Made by a program: the position numbers and the translations under genes. This document shows positions 8,900 through 20,541 of a stretch of 64,000 bases of DNA, piece after piece (position 1 is the stretch's first letter; each line of letters starts with the position of its first letter). A model generated the notes under the pieces. That model was not told the DNA's origin, did no database searches, and worked only from the letters and a program-made list of their open reading frames with translations. Source of the DNA: Gnetum montanum (lineage: Eukaryota; Streptophyta; Gnetopsida; Gnetales; Gnetaceae); contig MNCI01026319.1 in the NCBI GenBank assembly GCA_015680685.1, positions 1,613-65,612 on the forward strand. Reading direction: 5' to 3'.

Positions 8900-10773
8900 A
8901 TGTCTCCTTATTTGTACGAAAGTGTTTCACCACCTAGGTTTGATACAGGGAACAATTAGAGGCATAGTACACATGATAATCTACCAGTCCCTCAATAGTT
9001 TTGTGTGGTATATGTTCATCCAAATGAATATGTACCAAACTTTACCTTTATCCTCCACTAGGATGAACAAATGCATTAGCAAGATTTAGAAGGTAACATA
9101 GTGTTACCTCTTGATCGCTTTGTCCCAAGCATGCTTCTTCGTGATCTCACATGAATTAGTATGCAGCACTTATAGGTAGAGTACATTGTGCATGATCATG
9201 ACTCGAGAGAGTATCGACCCAAAGAGGCACAACATCAAAGGGATTTGCAATAGGAGAGATGTCATGAATCCATGAAGGGAAAGTTGTCACAGAACGTCCC
9301 ACATGTCCTAAGTGAAAATGAGGGTGGTGAACCTACCTCAGGCAATCGCCCACACAATGATGTTCCTCTTATTGAGTTCAATCAAGGGATTGTGTATCAG
9401 AATCTTTACTCAACTACCCATAACCTAGATTCTGGTATGGACAGACACAAAGGGTTTGAAAAAGAAAGATGAACACATGACAAAGATAAACATTCCGATC
9501 ATTATCATGACCAAGTCCATGACCACTGAAGAGAAGGAAGTAGGCACCGACATGGTGATGGTCCTCCTTCTTCTTCATCTTCATCATCTCCTTCACCCTC
9601 TCCTTCAGGATCTAGATGTAGTCACAAAGAAAAAGACCATGAGGATAAGGATAAGTGAAATAAAAGTCATAGACAAAATAGTCAAGAAAGGGGATGAGGG
9701 CACTCTAGAGAAACATATCATGAAAGAAGGGAGAGTAGGGAACAACTTAGGTATCATAGATGCCATAGACGAGACGATCACGATGAACCCCTACTCATTA
9801 CTTGAAGTATGCTAGACATAACTGAGGCTATCAGAATCCCAAAAAGGCATAAAAAAGATAGTAGGATCAAGAGATTAGACTTGAACAACATTCCATGATT
9901 TGAAGGGGGATACAACGCTAATCCCCAAAATCATCTACAAGAATTTCATGATGCATGTGCCTTACAAAACATAGAAAGTAAATGGCAAAAACTTAAGTTG
10001 TTCCCATGGATGCTAATCAAAGAAGCGGAAAGCTGGTATCGGTCCTTAGAACCAGAATCCATTTGTAGGTGGAGTACCATGCTAGAATTTTTCAATGATA
10101 AGTATCTAACGTACTCCTGAGTGTCCAACCTATGAAAGAAAATCCAATAATGGAAACAAGGAGGCCATGAACCCTTGGATGCTGCCATGGACTACTATTA
10201 TGCACTATTACATCATTGTCCTAGCATGAAATGTGAAGAACCCTTGGGACATATGCCCAAGGGAGGCTATTTGAGCTTAGGACCCATCAAGTTTAAAGAT
10301 TATTGGAGCAAGTTGCTAAAGAAGAAGGTGATCTAAGGAAAAGAGAGAGTGTGGAGGAATATAACAGAGATCCTTCCCTCTGAAAGAAGGGAGTAAGATT
10401 TTGTGAGGATGAAGAAGAGTCACCACTCGAAGAGATGGTGAATAGGAAAACTTTGTCCATTCAAAAACTTACATTGGAAGTATTGGCAAAGGTAGACCAA
10501 ATATGGGACTCCCTAGATAATAGATTTCAAACCATTCTCAAAGTAGTAGAAGAGTCTAGAGAGAAAGTTAGTGATTGTGAAAAGAGAAAAAAGAGAGAAG
10601 TAGAATGTGCATGTAACAAGTGTAAGGGCAAAGTTTCCATCATCGAAAAGGTTGTGAATTCAGATACAGACAATGATAGTGGATGCGAGATATGCCAATA
10701 TGACCATCCTAAGGGATGTTGCCCTATAATCTCACATCTACAGGAGTCTGGGGTGTATGTACTCAACCCATGA
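8900..10773 (+). pseudogene. gag: Ath-3 gag, decayed
   Basis: Start at ATG 8900 (MSPYLYESVSPP). Order: a conserved N-terminal block (VVYVHPNEYVPNFTFILH, then EGNIVLPLDR); a disordered His/Asp/Ser tract (PPSSSSSSPSPSPSGS near 9560-9610); the capsid core (FEGGYN near 9900, AESWYRSLEPES near 10030, EFFNDKY near 10087); a helix-rich segment (10435-10560); and the zinc motif CEICQYDHPKGCC near 10684-10725, followed by SHLQESGVYVLNP. Many stops interrupt it, mostly where relatives have Gln or Trp. Gag forms the particle and binds the element RNA. Confidence 0.85.
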
Positions 10774-11240
10774 TTAAACAAAAGGAAAACACCCCAAAGG
10801 TTACCTTATCCTCAAGTAACTCAAGACAGTTCCACCAACCCTTAATGTATTATCGAAGTGGAACTCCGTCACAACTGATTGAGCAGTATCAACAATGGTA
10901 GTGCCCACAATGATGGGGAATGCCACCAACAAGGCAACAGTATCCTTACTAGCAACCTGACCTGTATGGATATTACATGTAGTAGCTAGTCTCTCCATGT
11001 GACTCTACTAGTCACGTTACTCCTCAATCTCACTACCAAGCTCATGAGTATTATAGGACTCCTTCTCCTAGGGGCGATGTTCCATGAACATACCATCCTT
11101 CTCATCCAGTTTCACCTCTTCCACCCTTAACTCCATTACCACCTACTCTAGCTATGCATGGTGAAATCCCTACCCAACTATAGCAATGTAACACCACAAG
11201 GGCTATTAACCCTGAACCTACTATTGGTTCTAACAACCAC
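10774..11240 (+). other. Ath-3 Pro/Gln/Tyr-rich gag-protease linker
   Basis: Broken frames give Pro-, Gln- and Tyr-rich peptides (FHQPLMYYRSGTPSQ, YQQW) and end near KKRPFFR at 11241-11263. The same linker lies between zinc motif and protease in Ath-2, Ath-4, Ath-5 and Ath-6. It is probably disordered sequence translated as part of gag-pol. Confidence 0.5.
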
Positions 11241-11340
11241 ATGAAGAAAAGACCTTTCTTTAGAACCAATAGTCCAACTAAGCCCTTGCAACCACAAGTG
11301 GCTAATTCTTCAACCAACTCACTATCACTTGAAGCTTCGA

Positions 11341-11655
11341 AGTTCCCGTCAACCCAAAAACTACACTCAATGCATATGGTCATGTTAACTCATGTTGTTA
11401 CTGATTGGATAAAAGCTGGCCATTTTCCTAGGAAATTCTCTGATCCTGGGAGTCCTTTGATATATCTACAAATCACAAGAAATGAACCATGCAAGGCTCT
11501 TTTGGATTTAGGTTCTGGTGTCAACTTGATTTCTCAAGAAATGTACAAGGCCTGGAACTTGCCTCTACTAAAAAAGAGTAACATTTGTTTAGAGTTGGTC
11601 GACCAGTCCATCACTATCCCATTGGGACTAGTGAAGGAAAGTATCAAAGTTATCC
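11341..11655 (+). pseudogene. Ath-3 aspartic protease, C-terminally deleted
   Basis: The retroviral-type protease is recognised by ALLDLGSGVNLIS (11500-11538; catalytic triad D-L-G here, where the family norm is D-S/T-G) followed by LELVDQSITIPLGLV. Relatives continue with a DFLVIKV...FPIIMGRAWL segment. Here the frame jumps at about 11640-11655 into sequence that in relatives lies at the end of RT (VIQGITY). So the second half of protease and nearly all of RT are missing. Confidence 0.85.
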
Positions 11656-12426
11656 AAGGAATTACCTATTAAATAGAAACTGTAAAAGATATCTAGTCAT
11701 TCCTTGGACACATTGGCGACTACAAAAGATTTATTGAGAACTTTTCAAAGGTTGAAAAACCATTGGTTAAACTAACAAAAAAGGACGTACCTTTCGAATG
11801 GACTAGGGAATGCGAACTGGCTTTTCAAATCTTAAAAAAAAAAGCTTGTAGAAACACCCATTCTACAAGCTCCTGATTGGTCTAGACCATTCCACATAAT
11901 GACTGATGCATCCAACTATGCTTTAGGAGCTGTAATTATATAGTTAGATGACAAAAAATGTCCTTATTACATCCACTATGCAAGTAGGAGTATTGCTAGT
12001 GCACAACTCAACTACACTACAATAGAGAAAGAATTAATGGCTGTAGTGTTTGCACTAGAAAAATTTAGGCACTATGTCTTGGGGTATAAGGTATTCGTAC
12101 ATATGGATCATAGTGAAATAAGGTTCCTAATGAAAAAACCAATGGTAAGCCCTCACATCATACAATGGCTTGTAATCTTACATGAGTTCGATCTTACGAT
12201 GATTGATCGTAAAGGCATCAAGAACGTAGTTGATGATTATTTATCTCGGTTACGATGGGACAACAAAGATGATGAGTATCCAATTTCTAATTATTTCCCA
12301 GATGAACTCCTCTTTGTAGGTATAGTGAATAATCAATTAAGCATGGAGACAAACTGGTATAGTAGCATTCTCACCTATCTCCTTACACAACAGACACCAC
12401 AAGGGTTTGACGCTAAAAAGAAATAA
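11656..12426 (+). pseudogene. Ath-3 RT terminus and RNase H
   Basis: After the deletion join the sequence reads as the RT connection (FLGHIGDYKRFIENFSKVEKPL, 11700-11765), then the gypsy RNase H: MTDASNYALGAV (11900-11935), the TIEKELMAVVFALEKFRHYVLG block (12022-12085), VHMDHSEIRFLM, and a D-x-L-S-R-L end (12235-12255). The catalytic D (TDAS), E (EKE) and D (MDHS) are present. RNase H degrades the RNA strand of the RNA-DNA hybrid during reverse transcription. Stops and a poly-A slip near 11836 break the frame. Confidence 0.85.
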
Positions 12427-13620
12427 TAGTTTCTTCACCGAGCCAAGTATTTTATGGAAATCAATGGGAAACTTTACAAAGTATGCCCTAATGGCTTGGT
12501 CTGATGGTTTGTTCCCAATATAGATCAACTATGAGTTCTCCAAGATGCTCATGAGGGTCCTTATGGGGGTCATTACGCTAGGAGATGAATAGCCATTAAG
12601 ATCTTTCTTGCAGGATATTATTGGCCTACATTATTCTGGGATGCCCATCATTTTGTCCAATCTTGTGAGTGCTATCAACATGATGGGGGGATGACTGCTA
12701 GAATGAAGGATTCACAATAATAAATTCAACCTGTATAACCCTTCGAAATTTGGGGAATTGATCTTATGGGGCTGATTACACCAATGTCCAATGGAAAAGC
12801 TTATATTATTTTTTCCGTTGATTACCTTACAAAATGGGTAGAAGCAGCTACTGTTAAGGATTGTACATCATCTATAGCTACACAATTCATTCAACAAAAA
12901 ATCATAAACAAGTTTGTGCCTCGTGCAATTATTTCAGATAATGATACACACTTCACATGTGTGACTTTTGAAAAATTAATGCAACGCTTAGGGGTTGAGC
13001 ACAAACTAACTACACCATATCACCCCCAAGTGAACGGTCAAGTTGCAGTCACAAACAGGGAGATTATGAAGATATTGACAAGAACCATTAGCAAATTTAG
13101 GTAAGATTGGAGCACTAAACTTAATGATGCTCTTTGGGCATACCACTCCACATGGAAACTCCCTATAGGCTACTCTCCCTATGAGTTAGTTTACAGTAAA
13201 TTACCAATGCTTCCCATTCAAACTGAGCTTTGTACACTATCCATGGCATGTGACCTCAACCTTGACCTTGATCTAGCACAAAAACAATGGATGATGATCC
13301 TTAACCTGTTAGATGAAAACTGATTGGCCGTCCTATCATCTAACAAATTACACAAGGCCTTCAATAAAAAACGTCATGGCCTAAGAATTAGGAAAGTTAA
13401 ATATCAACCAGGAGATAAGGTTCTCTACTAGAATCCCACACATGTGCCACAACATATAAAATTTCAAACATTGTGAGAAGGACCTTATGTCATTCATGCA
13501 ACTTTTCCTTTAGGGGCCATGATGATATACAAACCTGAGAGCCCAAATAAGAAACTGTTGGTTAACATCCAACAAACCAAACCTTCCATGAGCTTAGATT
13601 AGCTAGTACACATACTACCT
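12427..13620 (+). pseudogene. Ath-3 integrase, no chromodomain
   Basis: The N-terminal zinc domain is visible as DAHEGPYGGHYA (12545-12580) with a later HFVQSCECYQ (12651-12680), giving H-H-C-C. The catalytic core follows in the open piece 12766-13104: GIDLMG just upstream (first D), FSVDYLTKWVEAA, IISDNDTHF (second D), TPYHPQVNGQ and VTNREI (E). The C-terminal part (ALWAYHSTWKLPIGYSPYELVY) matches the Athila-like integrase tail. Translation ends near 13610 with no chromodomain, supporting a non-chromovirus lineage. Confidence 0.85.
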
Positions 13621-15579
13621 CTATTGGTGAACAAACTTGCTCGCTATTTCAAATCTCCTCCTTCCAACTCAGTCATGGGGGAGACAACCACCAAAGCTAA
13701 CCATTCTAGGCCCTTAGCCCTTTTTTCATTTTTTGTTTTACACATTTCTTCAATCTTTCTTATTTTTGTTTGACACCATCATTCACATTTTTACTATTTC
13801 TTTGTTTGGTTGATTTACTTTCATTCGTCATACAATAAGTGCTCCTGATGGGGGATTGAATTATATACTATTTATTGCTAATATTTGGTTTTTACCTTTG
13901 AATTATGATGCTGATATTATGATATGGTTCTTTTGATAAAATAGGCAATGAGTCCACATCATCCATTCATCCATTCAACTCTGTGATCTCCCTTGGCTTA
14001 GAACTATAGAGTCCCTTTTTTCTAATCAACTTCTTAATAAATTAGTGGCTTGGTATTTTTCAAAATTAAGGAAGGACTCAATGGTTGAAAAGGGTGTGAC
14101 TCCAAGGGGATTCAATGCATTTGTGTTGGCCATTCTCTTGGGTTCTTGGATGCTTTTCCTTGGGTTTTTCACCATTTTTCCATCAATCAAATATAAGGAA
14201 GCTCAGTGAATAAAAATGAGTCTTTGCATGGTGTGGTTCTCATGCAAAAAAGAAGAAGTGGGAATTCAAAGCATATCCCTTAGACATAATAAAGCAATAT
14301 GGGCTATAAGCACTGGTTATGGAACTAGAAAAACATGTTACCCATGCTTGAAAGTTCCCTCTAACTAAGGCCCTTTCTTGCTTCCTACTTCTTCATCTTG
14401 CTCTCCTTGGGATGGTGGTGAATCTTTGTGGAGGCATTCTTGTTGCTTCAAGAGGATGGATTGGCCAAGTGTATTGATGCGAGGTCACTAAGTGTAGTTG
14501 GTTTGAGTCCAGATTTGGAATGAGTTCTACTCAATCACATTAACCATGACATACACAAGGGAATTTACACAACTTTGCTATTGGGATTCCATTCCATTTC
14601 TACTCTCCATATTTCTTTCCATTTTCCACCTCATTACTGATTATATGATTAGTCCATATCTTGGTTGATGCATTGTTTTTCCTTGGTAAATTCTTGTGGG
14701 TGAGTTTTTAACTCTTGCTTCCAAATGACATTCCTAGAGCCTATGGACTCTTTGGTTTGTGGGTTTGTCAAGGCATAAAGGGCATGAGCCTGCTTTGGGA
14801 AGGACTCACTGGCATTCCTTTTTGATACAATTGTTAAGTTCTTTTCCTTAAACATTATTTGTAATGAACCATTTCTTGTTTCATCCCCATCTTTGACATC
14901 CACTTTATTAGCATTACCATTTTTTTCCCATATTTCTTGTTCCTTATATTTTCCATCTTATTGCTACCAAAGGTTCGCTCTTAGTCATGGGAACCCTGGC
15001 ATAAATTTTTCAATTTCTCCATTCTACTACTTGCCTAACCCCTACACCTTGGGTATTTATTAGTAATAAACCTCTAATCCAGTTTTTGCCATAACCACAA
15101 CCCAGCCAATGCACTTTATATTGAGGCAAGGTATCAACTGCAATGTGGCTTACTTATCCTTGCTCATTGGTGACTTTTTTGTGTGTGTAGATCATGATTA
15201 CACAAAATATGGATTAGAATAGGAGGAAGCACTCATGATGGAATGGAGCTGGAATGTTTATGCCAGGAACAAGTCTGGTCGCATGGCTATGGATAAACAA
15301 TGGAGGGCACAATCTCGACATTGGTAGCAACATGCCTTATTTTCTTTTCTTCCTCTTTCTCTTCAAGCTATCAAGTGAAGGTCTGGATGTCATCCATGTA
15401 TAGTGTTCACCACAAAGGGTGTGAACACCAATGTTTTAATATGTTTATCAATCCATTCACTGGGCACTTTAAGTTTATTATTCCCTGTAACTATTAGTTC
15501 TCATTCAGTCAATAATCCCATACCTTCCCAATATTTTGTAAGGAACTCGAGGATGAGTTTTCATTTAGTCATTGGGATA
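13621..15579 (+). other. Ath-3 long 3' untranslated region and polypurine tract
   Basis: No gene. It begins CTCCTTCCAACTCAGTCATGGGGGAGA (13660 on) and a T-rich tract. Conserved boxes are GAGTCCACATCATCCATTC (13950), GACATAATAAAGCA, ACATGTTACCCATGCTTGAA (14332), AAAGGGCATGAGCC (14775), a TTTTTTGTGTGTGTAG acceptor-like site near 15190, and AATAATCCCATACC (15510). The polypurine tract is the weak TTGGGATA just before 15580. Confidence 0.7.
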
Positions 15580-16390
15580 TGATGAGCCGTAATATCGCGC
15601 CTGTGATATTATGGCCTTCCATGTGATATCACGTACACGATATCACGACCTGCCTCATTGCCTATAAATAAGAGGCAAGCGCACTTGGTTTGCATAGTTA
15701 GTCTTAGTCCCTTACCCAAACTCTTGCCTTTTCTCCCTCTTAGAGTTAGAATTATTTCTACATGCCCGCAGTAGGAGTCATAAAGTGAACATACCTTTAT
15801 TCAAGCATTGTGTACTTGAGCACACCTTGTGCACAAAAATAAAGATGAACTTTGTGATAAACCTTGTAGCATTCAGAATAGATTTATTAATGTTAATTAC
15901 TATTACTTAATGGTTTTCTTAGTTAATTAATGATTCTCTCTCACCCTACAACTCTCCTAAGTAAGCACACATAGTACGATATCTTCGAGCATGCGTGTAA
16001 CACTTGGTAACCCAGTAACGATTAGTGTTTGGCAATCCTAGTAGTGTTGCATTGGTTCAGGATGTGTATGGAAAGTGAGAACGGATACTAGTGTTAGGAT
16101 CAGTTAGAGCCTAGGCAACGAGTAGTCAAATTAAATTAGTTACTTAGTTATCTCTCTCCTCACTTAGTAGCAGCAGGACATAAAAACACAAAAAAGTATA
16201 AAAATCATATGCCTTAAGTTTACTTAACCATACAATTGTGACATACAAGTAAGCTTGGGAAGAAAACAATTAATCAACCCATTCTTATTCCACAAAGGCG
16301 CATAAGCATTTAGTCCTTGGAATTCAACCGAATCATGCGTGGACACTTGTATTCGTATGGCTGAGCATAGGGATACCTTGCCTCTCATCA
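15580..16390 (+). repeat. Ath-3 3' LTR
   Basis: About 811 bp, TGATGAGCCG...CTCATCA. It aligns along its length with 7944-8761: GATATC-like U3 repeats, TATAAATAAG at 15663, GCAGTAGGAGTC, AATAAAGATGAACTTT. Differences from the left LTR are mostly transitions. Confidence 0.92.
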
Positions 16391-16395
16391 CTAAC
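16391..16395 (+). repeat. Target site duplication, right copy (CTAAC)
   Basis: Exact match to 7939-7943. Removing Ath-3 and one copy restores the local gag sequence of Ath-2. Confidence 0.9.
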
Positions 16396-17460
16396 CATGA
16401 TGATGAACCCTTATAAAAACCTGGAGTATGATAAACATCCAAGAAGCTATCTACATACCAACTAGGAACATAAAGGATAGCCAAATCAAATGGCTAGATA
16501 TGAACAATATGCCAAGATTTGAAGGTGGCTACGATGTTGATCCATAGCATCACCTTCAAGCTTTCCATGATGGTTGTATCCTTCAAAACATAGAGAGTGA
16601 TTGGAAAAAATTGAAGATGTTTCCTAGAAAACTTATGAATGAAGTGAAGAGCTGGTATAGGTCACTGGAACTTGAATCCATCAGACACTAGAGTACCATG
16701 CTCAAAATATTTAACAACAAATACCAAACATATTCATGAATGTCAAACTTACAAAAAAAAATCCAGGGATGGAAGCAAGGGATTCATAAGACCCTTGGTG
16801 TGATAATGGGCAAATATTATTCACTGTCACATAGATGCCTAGATCATAGATTTTCATCAAAGGAACAACTTAGGCATATTGTAAATGGGCTATGAAGAAA
16901 AACTAGAGAGAACCTTGTGGTTTACAGCCAAGGAACGTTATTAGAAATGACTACCCATTGCATTCAAAGACTAATTGATTAAGTGGAAAAAGAAAAGGGA
17001 GAACTTAGAAAGAGGGAGTCAATTGAATAGTACAACAGAGATCCATCCATCCGAGAGAGAGAGATGCATGAGTTTGTAAAACACAAAAGGAGGAAACCAT
17101 GGAATAGGTCATTCAACAAAAGACTCTACCTATTTAAAAATCAGTTAATGATATAGTAGCCAAGGTAGAGAGTCTAGGATTTAGTGGACGAGAAATTTGC
17201 TATAGCCTTAAAGATCATTAAGGAGAAGATTGAACATGTACTAAATAGGGAAAAAGAAAAGAAGAAGAAAAAAGATTATGGATGAGATAGTTATAAGCAA
17301 AAAGGAAAATTTTTAGCATTGAAGGGTACACTAATTCCAATTTAGAGGAAGAGGATGGATGTAAGGTGTTCCAGTATGAACATCCTAAGGGATGTTGTCC
17401 TATTATGGTCCATTTGCAAGAATTTGGGGTATATGCACTCAATCTAATCTTTGTCAAAAG
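16396..17460 (+). pseudogene. gag: Ath-2 gag, 3' portion after the Ath-3 insertion
   Basis: Continues the frame of 7530-7943 (HDDEPL...), then after a small frameshift near 16410 reads MINIQEAIYIPTRN, FEGGYDV, EVKSWYRSLELES, IFNNKYQTYS, and a capsid C-terminal block near 16860. The zinc motif is CKVFQYEHPKGCC at about 17360-17400, where the second Cys of the C-x2-C pair has become Phe. HLQEFGVYALNL follows. Several stops and frameshifts are present. Confidence 0.8.
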
Positions 17461-18054
17461 CAAGGACCAAAAAGACTTCCTTATCCTCAAGGAAATATTA
17501 GAAAACCTTTTCATCCAACCTATTAACTAAGCAGAGCTTACCCTCAACTGTAGGAGCAATATTAGCAACAGTGGCAGCAACCTTAGACATGGGCAATGCC
17601 ATCACCAAGACAACAGTATCCATACTAATAACTTGATCCTTATGGATAGTATGTCCAATGTCCAATCTTACCAACCAATGTAGTTGTTTAGACTCCACAA
17701 TATTTTCCACTTAAATACCATAGACCAATGTTTCCAACAATAGATCTAAACTCCCACATGCATTCACAAATAGTTGATTCTTCAAACCCAGATCCAACTA
17801 GTCCTTTACCACTAGTGCTAACAGTTACTATGCAAGGAGAGCTACCATAATAATCACAGTAGAGGAAAGTTGCAAGGGTAGTGAATGTACAAATAGAGGA
17901 TCTTACTAGTAACACTAAAGGCCAAATAAAGAAGCATCCTTTCTTAGAAACAAGTTTGGAAAAGGCTGGTCAAATTAAGACTTCATCAAGACCAAATTCT
18001 CCTCTAATAAATTCTCTTACTAAAGATAAGTTGCCATTATCTTCAAACATAAGC

Positions 18055-18640
18055 ATTCAAACTATCATGCTTATAGAAATCGTCACCAATTAGATCAAGG
18101 TAGGGCCACTTCCAAAGAAGAGAACTAATCTAATAATTCCTCTAATTTATCTATGAGTAGCTAAAAATCTACCATGCAAAGCTCTATTAGACTCTAGTCC
18201 TTGGGTAAAACTAATCTCTTACGAATTATATCAAACATGAAGCCTACCACCTCTAAAGGAGTCTAATATTAGGTTGGATCTTGTAGATCAATTTGTCACT
18301 AGTCCTTTAGGACAAATAGAAAATGTAGTAACGATTGTTAGTATGTGATCCTATCCAGCAGACTTTCTAGTAATTGAAGTGAAGAACGATGACTAGGAAT
18401 TCCCAATTATCAAGGGGAGGGCATGCCTTGACATAATTGATGCAAAGTTAAATATGAGGGATCCATCTGTTGAGATCTCTAAAGAAGACATGCATGGAGC
18501 CATACACATGCAAAGAATTCCATGCATTACTGCTAAAAGTAAAGGGTGCAATCGTGCACCGACACATTATAATATTAACATAATCACCACAATAGTCCAA
18601 AATAGTGAAAAAAAACATGTGCAAAAGAAAGAGTAGGAGT
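18055..18640 (+). pseudogene. Ath-2 aspartic protease, decayed
   Basis: ALLDSSPWVKLIS (18182-18220) aligns with the protease active site of the other copies. The catalytic Asp is kept but the following G-S-G is lost. Downstream are LDLVDQFVTSPLGQ, DFLVIEV, FPIIKGRACL and MQRIPCITA (18510 on), so unlike Ath-3 the domain is present through its C-terminal half. Immediately after, the sequence loses all pol similarity. Confidence 0.75.
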
Positions 18641-18960
18641 TATAAAACTAAAATATACCTTGTGGTGACTACTTGAGAACCAAAAATTGTCTAAAACATG
18701 CATGGAAACATCTGAACCACTTACTAATTTCCAATTTAAAAAAATGACTCAAACTAAGGCTCCAACATCGAAATTAATAAATCATGATCATACACCAAGA
18801 AGAAAAGAAAACAAAGACTTAGACAATCAAAACTCATCTACCATCTAGATCACCTAGGATGATAATCGAAAAGTTAAATCAATAAAGATGGTACATGAAC
18901 CACTTAGAGTGTATGATCCAGGAGATCTAGGAAGCATCTTTCGAACACTTGCCCATGATT
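18641..18960 (+). other. Ath-2 pol deletion region
   Basis: Between protease and the 3' UTR only about 300 bp remain, against roughly 3 kb in Ath-4 and Ath-5. No RT, RNase H or integrase motif is seen on either strand. Confidence 0.7.
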
Positions 18961-20467
18961 TCAGTCATTTGGGAGATGCCTTATTCTAATTTGGAAATTA
19001 CTAAGTGCTTTTCCATTTTTTGTTTTATAGTTCTTTTTACTTTTTCTAATCTTTTGATAAAATTTTTCCCTTTTTTGACACTTTTCATATCTTAAATTTT
19101 TGACATTCTTTAATATCTTTTGATTCTTTTACATTTTCAATTCTTTTTAACATTTTTCATTCTTTGTACTTTTTTCACAATTTTTACATATACTTTGTTT
19201 TAAACCCTTTGTAAATAACTTTGAATACTAATAAGACACATTGAATAAAGGTAATATGTAGTCAGATAAAATGAATATTTCTTTATGTTATCAAGTCATA
19301 AGGGACTGATTATTTACAGTGAACCCACATCATCCATCCATCCATTCCATTAATAAGAGTTTCTTACCATGTCCATAATGATATTCTTTTCCATCATACA
19401 ACTAAGAATAAGCTTGTGATCATTATGCATGGACATAAAAGTGAAGAACTAAGAGGGAATGTAAAGGGTGTGACATCAATGGAATTTGTGAATTCTTTTG
19501 GATTATTGTTATAAGTTCTATTATGTTGATATGGTTGTATTATATCCTTGTATATCTAATAAAAAATTGAAGTAAGAGTAAAGTAAGTGCTTTTTGAAAA
19601 AGGTTAACATAAATAAAAATAAAAGAGCACAAAGTAAATTTCTAGGGGTCCCACTAGAAAGACATGTTACCCATGCCTAAAGGTAGGCAGCTTATCAGAA
19701 ATCTAAAAATAAAAATAAAGTTCCATGAATAAAGCTCCTTCCTTGGAAAATACACCAAGTGATGATACTCCTTACAACATTGATAGTCTTAGAGTTGTAA
19801 TTCCAAGAGATGATATGATGCGATGTCATTGGAATGTGATTTGGACTTGATTTGAATCTTGGATAGAATGGTTAGTGATTACTTTAACCACTAATAAAAC
19901 ACAATAATTCATTATGCTTATGGCAAGACACCTCATATTTTGATTTCTATAATCCTATTTAAGTCCATCTAATCTTACTATTTTAATAGTCATAACTTAT
20001 GGTTTTGTGTAACTTAGAGTTATATTTCCAATTTGGTGGTACTAACATGTGTGTTTTTCTAAATAGGTATGCATTACATTTAACTACTTAAGTGCCTAAG
20101 GACACTTCTAGGCATGGTTACACAAGGGCATTAAGGGCTAGAGCCTACTTTGGGGAGGACCCACTTGTATAGCTATTGTATCTTATACTTGCCAAGCGAT
20201 TTTACATCATCTTGAACCTTTCAAATATCAATAAACACTTCCCATATCATTTACACCATTTTTTCTAAAAATACAAATTCATTATCCTTCTTACCCATCT
20301 TATGAACTTTCATAGCTCAAGATTCCTTCTCTATGAACTTCCAATGATGAATTTCTTGACAAAACTAAGCATATTTTCATCATCCAATCCTTTGAGAAGC
20401 CTTTAACCTTCTAAATCTCCAAAGAATTAATTTTTTCCATTAGACCCTTTTGAGAAATGAATTTTCT
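18961..20467 (+). other. Ath-2 long 3' untranslated region
   Basis: No gene. It starts with TCAGTCATTTGGGAGA, then a T-rich tract (19015-19200). It has the family boxes CCCACATCATCCATCCATCC (19324 on), GAAAGACATGTTACCCATGC (19658) and GGGCTAGAGCCTACTTTGGG (20136). Confidence 0.7.
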
Positions 20468-20541
20468 TAGGCTCTGATATTGGGTCCACATTGATATTGG
20501 ATTCTGAATGTTAGGTCCCACAAAATCTATATATATGCAGG
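20468..20541 (+). promoter_or_regulatory. Ath-2 internal U3-like segment with TATATATAT
   Basis: TAGGCTCTGATATTGGG, TTGATATTGGATTC and TTAGGTCCC are followed by TATATATAT at 20528-20536. The words echo this element's LTR U3 (23935-24000: TTTGATATCAAAG, AATATTGGATCCC, TAATATCGGGG). The segment precedes ORF3 by about 480 bp. I infer an internal promoter of LTR origin. Confidence 0.5.

Larger units (their letters stand above)
7944..16390 (+). mobile_element. Ath-3: complete-ended Athila-like element with pol deletion
   Basis: Two LTRs of the same type (7944-8761 and 15580-16390) bound an internal region with PBS, gag, partial protease, RNase H, integrase and long 3' UTR. The 5 bp before the left LTR (7939-7943, CTAAC) are repeated after the right LTR (16391-16395, CTAAC), which marks a true insertion. 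The target is the gag of Ath-2. An internal deletion fuses protease to the end of RT, so this copy cannot reverse-transcribe itself. It has no ORF3. Confidence 0.92.
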
